A stretch of DNA of 64,000 nt from Vicingus serpentipes (GCA_024103385.1 JAGFIT010000050.1:1-64000), one strand, 5' to 3'; shown: positions 1-9,746, numbered from the stretch's first letter. Translations and numbers: made by a program. The notes: generated by a model not told the origin, from the letters alone.

Positions 1-1
1 T

Positions 2-3000
2 GTAAACGCCTTAAATGCGGTATATACCCCAACAGCAGGAGAAATAGCATTAGGAAGTTTAACATTGACCTTAACCACAACCCCAACAGCAGGGCCAGGA
101 GTATGTACCTCTGAGTCAGATAATGTGGCGATCACCTTTACCCCATCCCCAACAGTAGATGCAGGAGCACCACAAAGCGTGTGTGCGAATGATGCAGCGA
201 TAACTTTAAATGGATCGATGACAGTAGCCACAGGTGGAGTATGGACAGGAGGAGCAGGAACGTATGTTCCTAATGCCAATGCATTAAATGCAGTATATAC
301 CCCAAGTGCAGCAGAGATAACAGCAGGAACGGTAACCTTAACATTGACAACAACAACAGGATTAGGGAACTGTACAGCAGTATCAGACAATGTAACAATG
401 ACGATTACACCAGCCCCAGTAGTGGAGGCAGGGTCAGCCTTAACCTCCTGTGCGAACAATGCAGATGTTACCCTTGCAGGTTCAGTTACCTTAGCCTCAG
501 GAGGAACGTGGAGTGGAGGAGCGGGAACGTACAATCCAGACGCAGCAACTTTAAACGCAGTATATACTCCAAGTGCATCAGAGATAACAGCAGGGACAGC
601 AAAACTGTATTTAACATCAGACCCATACTTAAATTGTACCGCAGAAAAAGACAGTGTTGTAATTACTATACAAACTATTCCTGTTGTAAATGCAGGATTG
701 GATCAGACAATATGCGTTAATAATTTAACAGTAAACTTAGCGGGTTCTGTATCAGGTAATACCAATACAGGTAAATGGTCTACAAGTGGTTCAGGGTTTT
801 TTGTTCCAAATGATACCACTTTAAATGCTACTTACAAGGTAAGTAGTGCTGATTCACTTGTTGGATCAGTAACGTTAACTCTAACATCAACTAATAGTGT
901 TTATTGCTTACCAGTATCAGACGATATGGTTATTACTATTTTACCTGCAGGGGTAGCTGACGCTGGAAATGATCAAACAGTATGTGCTAATAATGCTAAT
1001 GTTACTTTAAATGGAGTAATTTCTGGAGGAGCAACAAAAGGCACATGGACAACTACTGGTACAGGGGCGTTTACTCCGAATGATACTACGTTAAACGCAA
1101 CATATCTTCCTAGTGCATTTGATAAGTCAAATGGCTCTGTTACTTTAAGATTAACGGCTAATAGTTGCAATACAGCGGTTAGTGAAATAGATGTTACGAT
1201 TACACCAGCACCGCTCGTAAACGCAGGTGCTGACAAAACAATATGTGCTTCTAATTTGAATGTTTCATTGGTAGGATCAGTAACAGGAGCTTCTATTACA
1301 GGAAAATGGACTACTTTAGGCAGTGGCACATTTGATGATGATGAAAGTATGACTCCAGTTTATACAGCAAGTTTAGGAGATTCTTTATTGCAAGGAGTTA
1401 ATTTGGTATTGACAGCTACGAATATTGGTAATTGTGCAACGGTTACTGATACAGTACATATTAACATTTATCCAACAGGAGGAGTAATAGCTGGAAATGA
1501 TCAAACTTTATGTGCTAATAATGGAAATGTTAGTTTGAATGGAGTAATTACGGGAGGAGCTACAAGTGGAAAATGGACTACATCAGGGTCTGGTGTTTTT
1601 ACACCAAATGATACTACTTTAAATGCTGTTTATATTCCTAGCTCTTCTGATACAGCTAATGGTATAGTTAATTTAACACTTACAGCTACGAATAGTTGCA
1701 ATGTCGCTGCCGATTTTTTAATCGTTACTTATACTTCTGCTCCAATAGCATTAGCAGGAAATGATGATGTGATTTGTGTTACTAATCCAAATTATACTTT
1801 AAATGGTTCATTTATTGGGTCGGGAGGAGCTGTATGGACTACTTCAGGAACAGGAACTTTTTCTCCTAATAATACCACTTTAAATGCAACATACATACCA
1901 ACAGCTGCTGACATATCAGCAGGTAGTGTAATTCTAAAATTAACAACTACTGGTAATGGAACTTGTAATGCAGAGGCTGATTCATTAGAGTTAACTTATT
2001 CTCCAGGAGTTACTGTAGATGCAGGACAGGATCAATTGGTTTGTTCTACCTCACTTTTCACTATTCTTCAAGGGAATGTATCAAATGGATCTACAACGGG
2101 TGTTTGGACTACTTTAGGAACAGGTACTTTTGCTCCTGATAGTGCTAATTTAGGTGCCGAATATCATTTTAGCGCAGGAGATTTAACAGCAGGTTCTGTG
2201 CGGTTAGTTCTTACCTCTACTAACAATGGGTCTTGTCTTGCGGAAACAGATACAATGGAAATAGTTTTTGGATCTACTGTTTATACTGATGCAGGTGCTG
2301 ATCAAACGGTATGTGAAAGTAATATGGATGTTACCCTGAATGGGTTTGTATCAGGAGGATCAACAACTGGAAAATGGTTTACTAACGGTTCAGGTACTTT
2401 CTCTCCAAATGATACTACATTAAATGCAATTTATACACCTAGCGCTACAGATTCAATTAATGGAACTGTAGAGTTAAGATTAGTGTCAACAAATAATGGA
2501 GGGTGTGCTCAAGGAACTGACACAATGGAAGTAACTATTGAAGCTAATCCAATTGTTGATGCAGGTACTGATATAAGTGTATGTGCAAGTGTTGATTCTA
2601 TTAATTTGTTAGGAGTGGTTTCTACATCACAAGGTAAATGGTCTACAAGTGGTTCAGGATTTTTTGTACCAAATGATACAACGTTAAGTGCTATTTATGT
2701 GCCTAGTTTATCTGATATAGCAGTAGGAAGTTGGAAATTGGTATTAACTTCAGCTGGAAATACAATTTGTAATACGCGTACAGATACTTTAAACGTAACT
2801 GTTGTTGATGCATTAGATGCAGCGTTTACATATGTGGAATCATGTATAGGAAAACCAATGAGTTTTACAGATTCTACAATTGTTTATCAAGGAACAATTT
2901 CGGGTTGGGAGTGGGATTTTGGTGATGGAAATACATCAACATCTCAAAACCCATTTAATACATTTACAACTGTTGGTCCATATGATGTTAAATTGATTGT

Positions 3001-3577
3001 AACCTCTAGTTTAGGGTGTAAAGATTCATTAGTTACCTCTGTTTTAGTGAATACACCACCAGTTGCTAATTTTACTTTTGATGGCACATTGAGCGTAAAT
3101 GACCCAGTTCAATTTACAGATGGGTCTTCTATAGATGTGGTAAATTGGGAATGGGATTTTAATGATGGAAGCACATCTGTGGACAAAAATCCATTACATA
3201 CTTATTTGTTGGAGAACACCTATGAGGTAGAATTGATAGTGTCTAATCAATATGGATGTAGTGATACGATTCTTAAATCACTTGAAATTACGAATGAGAT
3301 TATTTACCGACCAGTTACACCAACAGCATTCTCTCCTAATGGAGATGGTGAAAATGATGTATTGTATATTAGAGGAGGTCCATTTTTAGAATTGTATTGG
3401 GCAGTGTATAATCAGTGGGGTAACTTAATTTATGAAGGATTTACTGACCAGGATGGTTGGGATGGGAAATGGAAAGGAAAAATTCAGCCAAATACAGATT
3501 ATGTTGTGGTGATAAAAGCAACAACAGTTGATGGTGTGAGCTATAATGAATCTAACAGTATTTCATTGATAAGATAG
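2..3577 (+). CDS. Giant repeat surface protein with PKD domains and T9SS type B sorting domain (5' partial)
   Basis: The reading frame is open from base 2, so the gene begins left of the window and 1191 residues are visible. It holds ten complete modules of about 88 residues (nt 154-2814), each opening with a V-DAG-DQTVCANN-like strand and containing W-TTSGTGTF-PNDTTLNATY-PS-like and TNxGxC-like parts, so two Cys per module. Two PKD domains follow (about nt 2815-3295, WEWDFGDGN and WEWDFNDGS). The end (about nt 3301-3577, TAFSPNGDGENDV then YNQWGNLIYEG and GWDGKWKG) matches the gliding-motility-associated type B sorting domain. By family knowledge it is exported by T9SS and held at or released from the cell surface, probably as an adhesin (inference). 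The porP/sprF-like gene starts 27 bases downstream, a usual pairing for type B cargo. Confidence 0.9.
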   Translation, partial: VNALNAVYTPTAGEIALGSLTLTLTTTPTAGPGVCTSESDNVAITFTPSPTVDAGAPQSVCANDAAITLNGSMTVATGGVWTGGAGTYVPNANALNAVYTPSAAEITAGTVTLTLTTTTGLGNCTAVSDNVTMTITPAPVVEAGSALTSCANNADVTLAGSVTLASGGTWSGGAGTYNPDAATLNAVYTPSASEITAGTAKLYLTSDPYLNCTAEKDSVVITIQTIPVVNAGLDQTICVNNLTVNLAGSVSGNTNTGKWSTSGSGFFVPNDTTLNATYKVSSADSLVGSVTLTLTSTNSVYCLPVSDDMVITILPAGVADAGNDQTVCANNANVTLNGVISGGATKGTWTTTGTGAFTPNDTTLNATYLPSAFDKSNGSVTLRLTANSCNTAVSEIDVTITPAPLVNAGADKTICASNLNVSLVGSVTGASITGKWTTLGSGTFDDDESMTPVYTASLGDSLLQGVNLVLTATNIGNCATVTDTVHINIYPTGGVIAGNDQTLCANNGNVSLNGVITGGATSGKWTTSGSGVFTPNDTTLNAVYIPSSSDTANGIVNLTLTATNSCNVAADFLIVTYTSAPIALAGNDDVICVTNPNYTLNGSFIGSGGAVWTTSGTGTFSPNNTTLNATYIPTAADISAGSVILKLTTTGNGTCNAEADSLELTYSPGVTVDAGQDQLVCSTSLFTILQGNVSNGSTTGVWTTLGTGTFAPDSANLGAEYHFSAGDLTAGSVRLVLTSTNNGSCLAETDTMEIVFGSTVYTDAGADQTVCESNMDVTLNGFVSGGSTTGKWFTNGSGTFSPNDTTLNAIYTPSATDSINGTVELRLVSTNNGGCAQGTDTMEVTIEANPIVDAGTDISVCASVDSINLLGVVSTSQGKWSTSGSGFFVPNDTTLSAIYVPSLSDIAVGSWKLVLTSAGNTICNTRTDTLNVTVVDALDAAFTYVESCIGKPMSFTDSTIVYQGTISGWEWDFGDGNTSTSQNPFNTFTTVGPYDVKLIVTSSLGCKDSLVTSVLVNTPPVANFTFDGTLSVNDPVQFTDGSSIDVVNWEWDFNDGSTSVDKNPLHTYLLENTYEVELIVSNQYGCSDTILKSLEITNEIIYRPVTPTAFSPNGDGENDVLYIRGGPFLELYWAVYNQWGNLIYEGFTDQDGWDGKWKGKIQPNTDYVVVIKATTVDGVSYNESNSISLIR
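154..2814 (+). repeat. Ten tandem ~265-bp (88-residue) coding modules
   Basis: Ten in-frame modules of about 264-270 bases lie head to tail inside the giant surface protein, with part of another before base 154. The motif PNDTTLNA recurs in most modules. The first modules (up to about base 650) use a C/A/G-rich codon set (acc, cca, gca, agc) and are close to each other at DNA level. The later ones use T-rich codons (act, gct) and have diverged. Confidence 0.85.
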
Positions 3578-3604
3578 AAAGTGGAACTTAATACTCAGAA
3601 TGTT

Positions 3605-4588
3605 ATGAAAAAATTAATCAATATATTATTCGGAATCTTGCTCACAATAACCGTGAGTGCACAAGATTATCATTTGTCTCAGTTCGATGTAATTCCTATG
3701 GCGATGAATCCTGCTTATACAGGTATGAATCCAGGAAAACTATATCGTGCAGCTACTGTGTATAGAAGTCAATGGAAACAATTGTCATCAAGAGCATTTT
3801 CAACTTTTGGGCTATCTTATGATATGAAAGTTCATGACCGTTGGGGAGCTGGTGTTCATATTGTAAATAATGATCAGGCTAGAGCGTTTAACTCTTTATT
3901 ATTCATAGCTTCAGGATCGTATGAAATTACTGCCCCTACGCAGCGTAAACATAGATTAACAACTGGATTACAGTTGGGGCTTATATATAATACCATTAAT
4001 CAATCAGATTTAACTTTTGATAATCAGTACGGAGAAGGAGATTTTAACGGAAACTTACCGAGTTTAGAGACATTTCAAAGAGGAAGTAAAACAATGCCTG
4101 AAATCAATTGGGGGATAGCGTATAAATGGACAGACCCTGAAAGAAAATACCATCCTTATGTTGGGATGTCTGCTAATCACCTTTTATCACCTAAAAATTC
4201 ATTTTTTGAAACAGGAGATGAAGCCCCTCGATTACCAAGAAAATTTACTTTTAATGGAGGTTCTGAATATGAATTAGATGAAAAATTTAGTTTTGATGGA
4301 AAAGTATTGGCAATGTTTCAAGGACAAGCGTCAGAAATATTGTTTGGGGTGAATTCATTTTATGATATTAAAGAAAATGAAAATACCATTGTTCAATTAG
4401 GATTATACTATAGGAATAAAGATGCATTTATTGTCTCTGCTGGTATTGATTATCAAGGGTTAATTTATGTGATGAGTTTTGATTTTACCACTTCTGGCTT
4501 AAATGAATATGGGGGAGGAACAGGTGCTTTAGAGTTTTCACTAGTGTTTACACCAGGAAGCAATGTAAGTGCACCAAGAATGAAATAA
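3605..4588 (+). CDS. PorP/SprF-family type IX secretion outer-membrane protein
   Basis: The protein has 327 residues if started at the ATG at 3605; a GTG at 3581 would only add eight residues in front of a clear signal peptide (MKKLINILFGILL...SAQ). After the signal comes DYHLSQFDVIPMAMNPAYTG, the typical N-terminal signature of the PorP/SprF family, followed by beta-strand-rich sequence that fits an outer-membrane barrel. Members act with the T9SS and are often paired with one large type B cargo protein; here the partner ends 27 bases upstream on the same strand. Its dedicated role for that partner is an inference. It ends at a bidirectional terminator. Confidence 0.9.
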   Translation: MKKLINILFGILLTITVSAQDYHLSQFDVIPMAMNPAYTGMNPGKLYRAATVYRSQWKQLSSRAFSTFGLSYDMKVHDRWGAGVHIVNNDQARAFNSLLFIASGSYEITAPTQRKHRLTTGLQLGLIYNTINQSDLTFDNQYGEGDFNGNLPSLETFQRGSKTMPEINWGIAYKWTDPERKYHPYVGMSANHLLSPKNSFFETGDEAPRLPRKFTFNGGSEYELDEKFSFDGKVLAMFQGQASEILFGVNSFYDIKENENTIVQLGLYYRNKDAFIVSAGIDYQGLIYVMSFDFTTSGLNEYGGGTGALEFSLVFTPGSNVSAPRMK

Positions 4589-4611
4589 TCTGATTCAAAA
4601 TAGATCAAAAT

Positions 4612-4646
4612 AAAAAAGGCTTGATATAAAAAATCAAGCCTTTTTT
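4612..4646. terminator. Bidirectional intrinsic terminator
   Basis: A perfect 14-bp inverted repeat (4612-4625 and 4633-4646) has a 7-base loop. The stem core GGCTTGAT/ATCAAGCC is flanked by an A-run and a T-run, so it can stop transcription from both the porP-like gene and the convergent gene that ends at 4663. Confidence 0.9.
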
Positions 4647-4662
4647 GGTTAAACAGGTTAAA

Positions 4663-6036
4663 TTATTTAACTACAAATCGGTTAACTATTTTTTCATTAC
4701 CTAATGTAAATTCAATAAAATAAACACCAGTAGTAAATTCAGATGTGTTAAAAGACTCTCTGTACTCTCCTGCTGCTAAATTACCTAAATTACGATTAGT
4801 TAACTCTTTTCCTACAACATCAACTAATCGAATAGAAACGTTATTTTCGTTGATTAGATTAAATTTAATTTTTAGCACGTCCGTTGTAGGATTAGGATAG
4901 GACACTAATTTTTCTACTTTTAGTTGTTCTGTAATTCCTACAGGGAATACAAAATCAAGATTATCAATTATAAATTGACTACCTATTTTATTGCCACCTC
5001 CTATATAAATTAATACTGAATCAGGTGTAATTGCTGAAATAGATTGGCTCCAAGGAGTGTATGTACTTGCAGCACTGTTAAAATAGTTGCCGTAATTTCC
5101 AACAACACTACCACCTTGTCTAAATTCGATACTTAAACTTGCGCCATCACCAGCTCCTCCAGGAGTAAATTTATAATAACATTCAACACTTGTTGGAGAA
5201 CCTGAAAAAGGTTGTCCACCCATAGCTCCATTGTTTGTAAAGTACCCATTAGTTGCTTGTGCCCATAATGTATCACCTTTAGACCCTAATAATAGGTTCA
5301 AACCTAAAGCATAGTTACCGGCATACTTATCAGTAGATTTTTGAACCGGTAACGTTGGTTCGCCAAAAGCCCATTGGTTACTTGTTTCCCAATAGTCAGG
5401 AGTATCCCAAGTCACTAAACTCCAATTTTCAAAATCACCATTTACTACAGGGGCAGATGCTGTAGCGTTTTTTAATTGAATATCATCATATTGAATCCAT
5501 GTTCCAGCAATTCCATTGAAGTTATTCAAAGGATCTCCAGTAGCTGCTGCTAATAGGATTGAATCTACAGAAGTTTCACCAATATAGTATGCAAATCTTT
5601 TCCATGTTGATTGGGTTCCTGTTATATAAAAACCATAATCAGTACCAACACCACTTTTAAAGGTTGAACAAAGTAGTACAGCTGAATCACCTGCTTGAAT
5701 GTCATATTTGTAATATCCTACGATACTATCCACGTTACCAATTGTTACTTGTTGGCCAGGAGTCCAGTTATCACCATCACCACTAATAAAATATCCAAAT
5801 AAGGTATCCCCATTAGAAGCAATAACTGTTTCTAAACGAATTGATTTGGTGTTTTTAAAGGCGTCAGTTGAAGGAAAGGCTGCATTTGCTCCATCAACCC
5901 CCCGGTCACTGGCAGTTGTCTCGTAATTGTCTAATACTTGAACAGTATTTGATGTCCAATTTTCAAATCCTTCATACTGCGCATATGAAGACGTTCCAAT
6001 GACAATGGTAGAAATAAAAAGTAAAGTTTTTTTCAT
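4663..6036 (-). CDS. Secreted protein with two jelly-roll-like domains and T9SS type A sorting domain
   Basis: This 457-residue protein starts with a signal peptide (MKKTLLFISTIVIGTSSYAQ). Two related halves follow, each beginning with an F-ENW motif (YEGFENW near residue 20, GDFENW near 195) and ending with a D-I-or-LDF strand. They resemble the carbohydrate-binding-like jelly-roll modules common in Bacteroidota surface proteins. The last ~80 residues (YPNPTTDVLKI ... GVYFIEF ... NRFVVK) are a standard T9SS type A sorting domain, predicted to be cleaved after export. Substrate and role are unknown. It is convergent with the porP-like gene and shares its terminator. Confidence 0.85.
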   Translation of the reverse strand: MKKTLLFISTIVIGTSSYAQYEGFENWTSNTVQVLDNYETTASDRGVDGANAAFPSTDAFKNTKSIRLETVIASNGDTLFGYFISGDGDNWTPGQQVTIGNVDSIVGYYKYDIQAGDSAVLLCSTFKSGVGTDYGFYITGTQSTWKRFAYYIGETSVDSILLAAATGDPLNNFNGIAGTWIQYDDIQLKNATASAPVVNGDFENWSLVTWDTPDYWETSNQWAFGEPTLPVQKSTDKYAGNYALGLNLLLGSKGDTLWAQATNGYFTNNGAMGGQPFSGSPTSVECYYKFTPGGAGDGASLSIEFRQGGSVVGNYGNYFNSAASTYTPWSQSISAITPDSVLIYIGGGNKIGSQFIIDNLDFVFPVGITEQLKVEKLVSYPNPTTDVLKIKFNLINENNVSIRLVDVVGKELTNRNLGNLAAGEYRESFNTSEFTTGVYFIEFTLGNEKIVNRFVVK

Positions 6037-6131
6037 AAGTCAAAATCTTTGGTTAATAAAAATAAATAACAATTATAAACTAAAAATCAATATGAGTCAA
6101 TGATTTTACTCATATTTTAGAAGGTAAAAGA

Positions 6132-6749
6132 TTAGAAAAGATAAAGTTGGCCAATGCCTTCTCGGATTATAATAGGTTCGTTAGATGTGCAATCAACTAC
6201 AGTTGATGCTTCATTTTTCCCATAGCCTCCATTAATTACCATATCTACTCTGTTTTGGTACTTTTCGTAAATTAATTCTGGGTCTGTAATGTATTCTAAT
6301 ATTTCATCGTCATCATGTACTGATGTTGAAATAAGAGGGTTTCCTAATTCTTCCACCAACAATCTAGCAATATTATTGTCAGGAATTCTTATCCCTATCG
6401 TTTTCTTTTTAGCCTGAAAAAGTTTTGGAACACTGTTGTTGGCATTTAAAATAAAAGTAAACGGTCCAGGTAAGGCTCTTTTCATTAATTTATAAATGGC
6501 ATTACTAAACTGAACAGTATAGTCGGATATGTGACTTAAATCGTGACAGATAAGAGAAAAGTTGGCTTTTTCAACTTTAACTCCTTTAATTTGAGCCATA
6601 CGTTCAACTGCTTTTCGATTCATTAGATCACACGCCATACTGTAAACAGTATCTGTAGGGTAAATAATAACCCCTCCTTTTTTTAAAACTTTAACTACTT
6701 CGTCAAGCTTCTTTTTTTCAGGATTGTCAGGGTGAATGGTGATTAGCAT
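6132..6749 (-). CDS. L-threonylcarbamoyladenylate synthase family protein (TsaC/YciO/YrdC)
   Basis: This 205-residue protein is a single YrdC-like domain. Visible family features are GGVIIYPTDTVYSMACD near residue 25, a K-X-R-like ATP/threonine-binding region, LPGPFTFIL near 95, IGIRIPDN near 118 and PLISTSVH near 137. TsaC/Sua5 makes threonylcarbamoyl-AMP for t6A37 in ANN-decoding tRNAs. The length and the SVHDDDE segment fit the YciO subgroup, whose role is less clear, so the exact assignment is open. The gene starts three bases after the stop of the transaldolase gene, so the two are very likely co-transcribed. Confidence 0.8.
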   Translation of the reverse strand: MLITIHPDNPEKKKLDEVVKVLKKGGVIIYPTDTVYSMACDLMNRKAVERMAQIKGVKVEKANFSLICHDLSHISDYTVQFSNAIYKLMKRALPGPFTFILNANNSVPKLFQAKKKTIGIRIPDNNIARLLVEELGNPLISTSVHDDDEILEYITDPELIYEKYQNRVDMVINGGYGKNEASTVVDCTSNEPIIIREGIGQLYLF

Positions 6750-6752
6750 TGG

Positions 6753-7409
6753 TTAAGCATTTACCTTGGCATGGTCGGCTAAAAACTGAGCTAATCCACT
6801 ATCCGTTAAAGGATGTTTTAATAACCCTAAAATTGCACTTAAAGGGCCAGTCATTACATCAGCACCAATATGAGCACACTGCAAGATGTGCATGGTATGT
6901 CTTACAGATGCAGCTAATATTTCTGTGTTGTAAGCATAGTTGTCAAAAATTAATCGAATCTCTTCAATTAAGTTCATACCATCAGTTGAGATATCATCTA
7001 AACGACCAATAAAAGGAGATACATAAGTAGCTCCAGCTTTAGCAGCTAATAACGCTTGTCCAGCAGAAAAAATTAAGGTACAATTGGTTTTAATTCCTTT
7101 TGATGAGAAATATTTTATGGCTTTAATACCATCTTTAATCATAGGGATTTTAACTACTATTTGAGGATGTAAAGACGCTAAGTATTCGCCTTCTTTAATC
7201 ATTCCTTCATAATCAGTAGCAATCACCTCGGCACTCACATCGCCATCAACTATTTCGCAAATTGTTTTGTAATGATTAAATACATTTTCATCGCCACTTA
7301 TACCTTCTTTCGCCATTAATGAAGGGTTAGTAGTTACTCCATCTAAAATACCTAAATCTTGTGCCTCTCTGATTTGATCTAGGTTTGCTGTATCTATAAA
7401 AAATTTCAT
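6753..7409 (-). CDS. Transaldolase / fructose-6-phosphate aldolase family enzyme
   Basis: This 218-residue protein belongs to the short transaldolase family (TalC/FSA type). It opens with [16 protein letters not shown] and has [13 protein letters not shown] at 24-36. The Schiff-base lysine is in VVKIPM (Lys87). By family knowledge it transfers a dihydroxyacetone unit in the non-oxidative pentose phosphate pathway or acts as an F6P aldolase; sequence alone does not separate these. It is the first gene of a two-gene unit with the YrdC-family gene and has its own promoter upstream at 7429-7460. Confidence 0.92.
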   Translation of the reverse strand: MKFFIDTANLDQIREAQDLGILDGVTTNPSLMAKEGISGDENVFNHYKTICEIVDGDVSAEVIATDYEGMIKEGEYLASLHPQIVVKIPMIKDGIKAIKYFSSKGIKTNCTLIFSAGQALLAAKAGATYVSPFIGRLDDISTDGMNLIEEIRLIFDNYAYNTEILAASVRHTMHILQCAHIGADVMTGPLSAILGLLKHPLTDSGLAQFLADHAKVNA

Positions 7410-7428
7410 CTGTTCAATTTTATTTTAA

Positions 7429-7460
7429 CAAATGTAGAAACCCTTTTAGGTTTGGTCAAA
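7429..7460 (-). promoter_or_regulatory. Bacteroidota-type promoter of the transaldolase gene
   Basis: On the minus strand, TTTG (7457-7460) and TACATTTG (7429-7436) are 20 bases apart, matching the -33 TTTG and -7 TAnnTTTG consensus of Bacteroidota housekeeping promoters. The -7 element lies 19 bases ahead of the start codon. Confidence 0.6.
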
Positions 7461-7494
7461 TAAAGATGTGAACAGGTGTTAATATCAAAAGGAC

Positions 7495-8178
7495 TTATTT
7501 GATTTTGATATTTTGGCTGTATATCTGATTTTCAGAAGTAGCAGTAATTAAATAATCGCCACTTGGAATTTCTTTTTCTATAGGAGTAGCAACAATGGCT
7601 TCATTTTCCAAGTTTAAAAGAGCTTTAGAATAAAATTCATCTCCCTTATTATCACGGATTACTAATAAAATTTCCTTTTCAAAAACTTCTTCATAAGCGA
7701 TATTAGGGGTGGTATTGTTTTCAGAAGTAGAAGGGTATAAATTAATTCCTGCTATGTTATTTTTGGTTTTAATGTACTTTACAGGGAATACATTAGAGAA
7801 TATTTCGACTTGTTTTAATCGATAGTAAGAGATGTTTTCGCTAAGGTTATAATCACTATGAAGAAATTCTGTTGACCGATTAATATGAGAAGAGCCAAAA
7901 ACAGTAGCAACGGTTTCCCATGTATTTTTGTCTGCGCTTTTCTCAATAATAAATTGATTAGATTTTGTTAAAGGAGTGCTTGTCCAAGTTAGTTGTACAC
8001 ATTTTTGAGCATAATCAATATTAGCTTCTAGGCTCGTAATAGCTATTGGTGTGGATGAAATTTCTTTTGCTAAAAATTCTTCTAGTGAGACATCTTCACT
8101 TAGAAGTAATGTTGTTTCGTTTTGAGCAGATAGATTAAATAAAGAAAAAAGAAGGGATAAGGTAATAAAGATTTTCAT
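7495..8178 (-). CDS. Secreted protein with fibronectin-like domain, probable T9SS cargo
   Basis: The product has 227 residues with a signal peptide (MKIFITLSLLFSLFNLSAQ). Residues ~45-135 (VQLTWTS ... FIIEKSADKNTWETVA ... ISYYRLKQVE) match the fibronectin-III-like module that commonly precedes the T9SS sorting domain in Bacteroidota. The C-terminal ~85 residues (NLYPSTSENN ... PSGDYLITATSENQIYSQNIKIK) look like a diverged type A sorting domain. The expected strong YPNP start is weak (YPST), so T9SS export is likely rather than certain. No catalytic domain is seen. Confidence 0.7.
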   Translation of the reverse strand: MKIFITLSLLFSLFNLSAQNETTLLLSEDVSLEEFLAKEISSTPIAITSLEANIDYAQKCVQLTWTSTPLTKSNQFIIEKSADKNTWETVATVFGSSHINRSTEFLHSDYNLSENISYYRLKQVEIFSNVFPVKYIKTKNNIAGINLYPSTSENNTTPNIAYEEVFEKEILLVIRDNKGDEFYSKALLNLENEAIVATPIEKEIPSGDYLITATSENQIYSQNIKIK

Positions 8179-8334
8179 TTCTCTAAATAATTAACAAAGT
8201 ATATATACGTAATAAAAACAGAGTAAATATACGTACAAAAATAATTCGAAGCAAATATAAGTTATTAGCAATTAGTTGTTTATTGTTAATAACTCAGAAT
8301 TTCATTATTTTAAAATAATAAAATAGAGGAAGTA

Positions 8335-9579
8335 TTATCTATATATCTTTTTGCTTAGATTTAAATTATTACCATTCACGTTGACAATGTAAATTCCTGA
8401 TGAATAATCTTTTACTGATAAATAATAATTTTTTTGAGAAGTAGAAGCAGTATGAAGTAAACGGCCATTAACATCATACAAGTCGATATTTTTTTCTAAG
8501 TAGTCATTAAAATTGAGTTGATACAATCCGTTTCCGTGGTTCAAAATATGTAGTTGATCTTTTTTGTTAGTGTGGATAGAGGTAAGTATAGGAGATAACA
8601 ATACATAAATATTTTTACTTTTTTGACTCGTACAGTTGTTATTGTGAGCAGTTAATGTAATATTATATGTGCCAGAAAAATCATATTGATGAGTAGGTGC
8701 AGGCGTATTGTAATACGGAGTTCCATCATTAAAATCCCATGTGTAGTTTTGTGCATTTTGACTATTATTTACTGTCGTGACAATACCTCCATCACTTAAA
8801 TAAATAGTATCGTGACTAACAGAGAAATCTACAGTAAATAAATCTGCAGCGTTTATTGTAAAGTTTATTTCATCAATAATACCCATACTATTAATATGGG
8901 CAATATAGTTACCAGGAGATAAATTATTTATAGATGTACTTGTCTCTGTAGAAGTAATACTTTTTACTTTTTTGTTTGGGGAATCATATAAATCAATACT
9001 CCAATTATAGTTGCCTGGATTCTCTATTGTTATACTTCCATCATTCTTATTAAAACAAGTTTGATGTTTAGGATTATAATTTAATGGTACTGAAATATTA
9101 AACATAAAAGTGGGGCTTTTCTGCTGATTTTCTAAAGTAAAAATAATAGCCGTATCTCCTAATAGCTGATAGTGTGTGTTGTTAGAAATATCAGTTAAAC
9201 TTATTTTGTAATTGGGAGTAATACTGAATATTTCTGTGAAATGAATAGTGTATGTTCCATTTATAGGTATGCTAGTATATACTGTTATCGATTTATCTAG
9301 GGTATATTCAGGGAGACTATTAATGGATAATGCTTGATTACTTGAAGATTGTGTGTATATAGAAGGAGCGTTTGGATTCAGGCTAAAAAGCTTTACAGCA
9401 TCATACATTCCATCATATTCAGAAGTAGCTCCGTCAAGTAACCTTATAATTGTTTCGTCAGCATAATTATTTCCTTCAATTTTAAACCGAAAAGCATTGT
9501 TGTATGAAAATCCATTTAAAACAATGATACTTAATAATAGTGTGGAGATAAACTGGGAAAAAATAGTCGTATTTTTCAT
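8335..9579 (-). CDS. PKD-domain secreted protein with T9SS type A sorting domain
   Basis: This 414-residue protein has an N-terminal hydrophobic signal (residues 1-28). A PKD domain lies near residues 248-330 (YTWDFNDGTPYY ... GTYNITLTAHNNNC). The C-terminal part (LYDVNGRLLHTA ... YSSGIYIVNVNGNNLNLSKKIYR) is a type A sorting domain. Residues ~30-240 are beta-rich, with cadherin-like or immunoglobulin-like character, and are not assigned to a family. It is probably exported by the T9SS and anchored at the cell surface; the ligand is unknown. The 155-base gap to the next gene contains a perfect 16-bp AT palindrome (8304-8319). Confidence 0.82.
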   Translation of the reverse strand: MKNTTIFSQFISTLLLSIIVLNGFSYNNAFRFKIEGNNYADETIIRLLDGATSEYDGMYDAVKLFSLNPNAPSIYTQSSSNQALSINSLPEYTLDKSITVYTSIPINGTYTIHFTEIFSITPNYKISLTDISNNTHYQLLGDTAIIFTLENQQKSPTFMFNISVPLNYNPKHQTCFNKNDGSITIENPGNYNWSIDLYDSPNKKVKSITSTETSTSINNLSPGNYIAHINSMGIIDEINFTINAADLFTVDFSVSHDTIYLSDGGIVTTVNNSQNAQNYTWDFNDGTPYYNTPAPTHQYDFSGTYNITLTAHNNNCTSQKSKNIYVLLSPILTSIHTNKKDQLHILNHGNGLYQLNFNDYLEKNIDLYDVNGRLLHTASTSQKNYYLSVKDYSSGIYIVNVNGNNLNLSKKIYR

Positions 9580-9746
9580 GGCTTTACTTTTTAAGGTATA
9601 TAATAAAGCTACACTACTAATAAAGAACTTACAAGAGTTAAAGTTGCGATTTTACGACTAGTAAAAAATGAATAGAAAATTCATATATTCCCTACTTTAA
9701 ATAAGGGATATCCGGAGTGTTAATCAGTAATTATACGGTAGTATTT

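Noticed and set aside
973-1329. Open reading frame on the minus strand inside the repeat protein
   Set aside because: It is the mirror of repeated coding DNA, with no start signal and low-complexity repeat-derived sequence.
3581-3604. GTG start for the porP/sprF-like gene
   Set aside because: It would put eight extra residues ahead of a normal signal peptide; the ATG at 3605 fits better.
6749-7012. Plus-strand open frame of 87 codons
   Set aside because: It is fully antisense to the transaldolase gene and has no family features.
8304-8319. AT palindrome ATTATTTTAAAATAAT as a terminator
   Set aside because: It is a perfect palindrome but has no GC pairs, no loop and no U-run of note, so it may be chance in AT-rich DNA.
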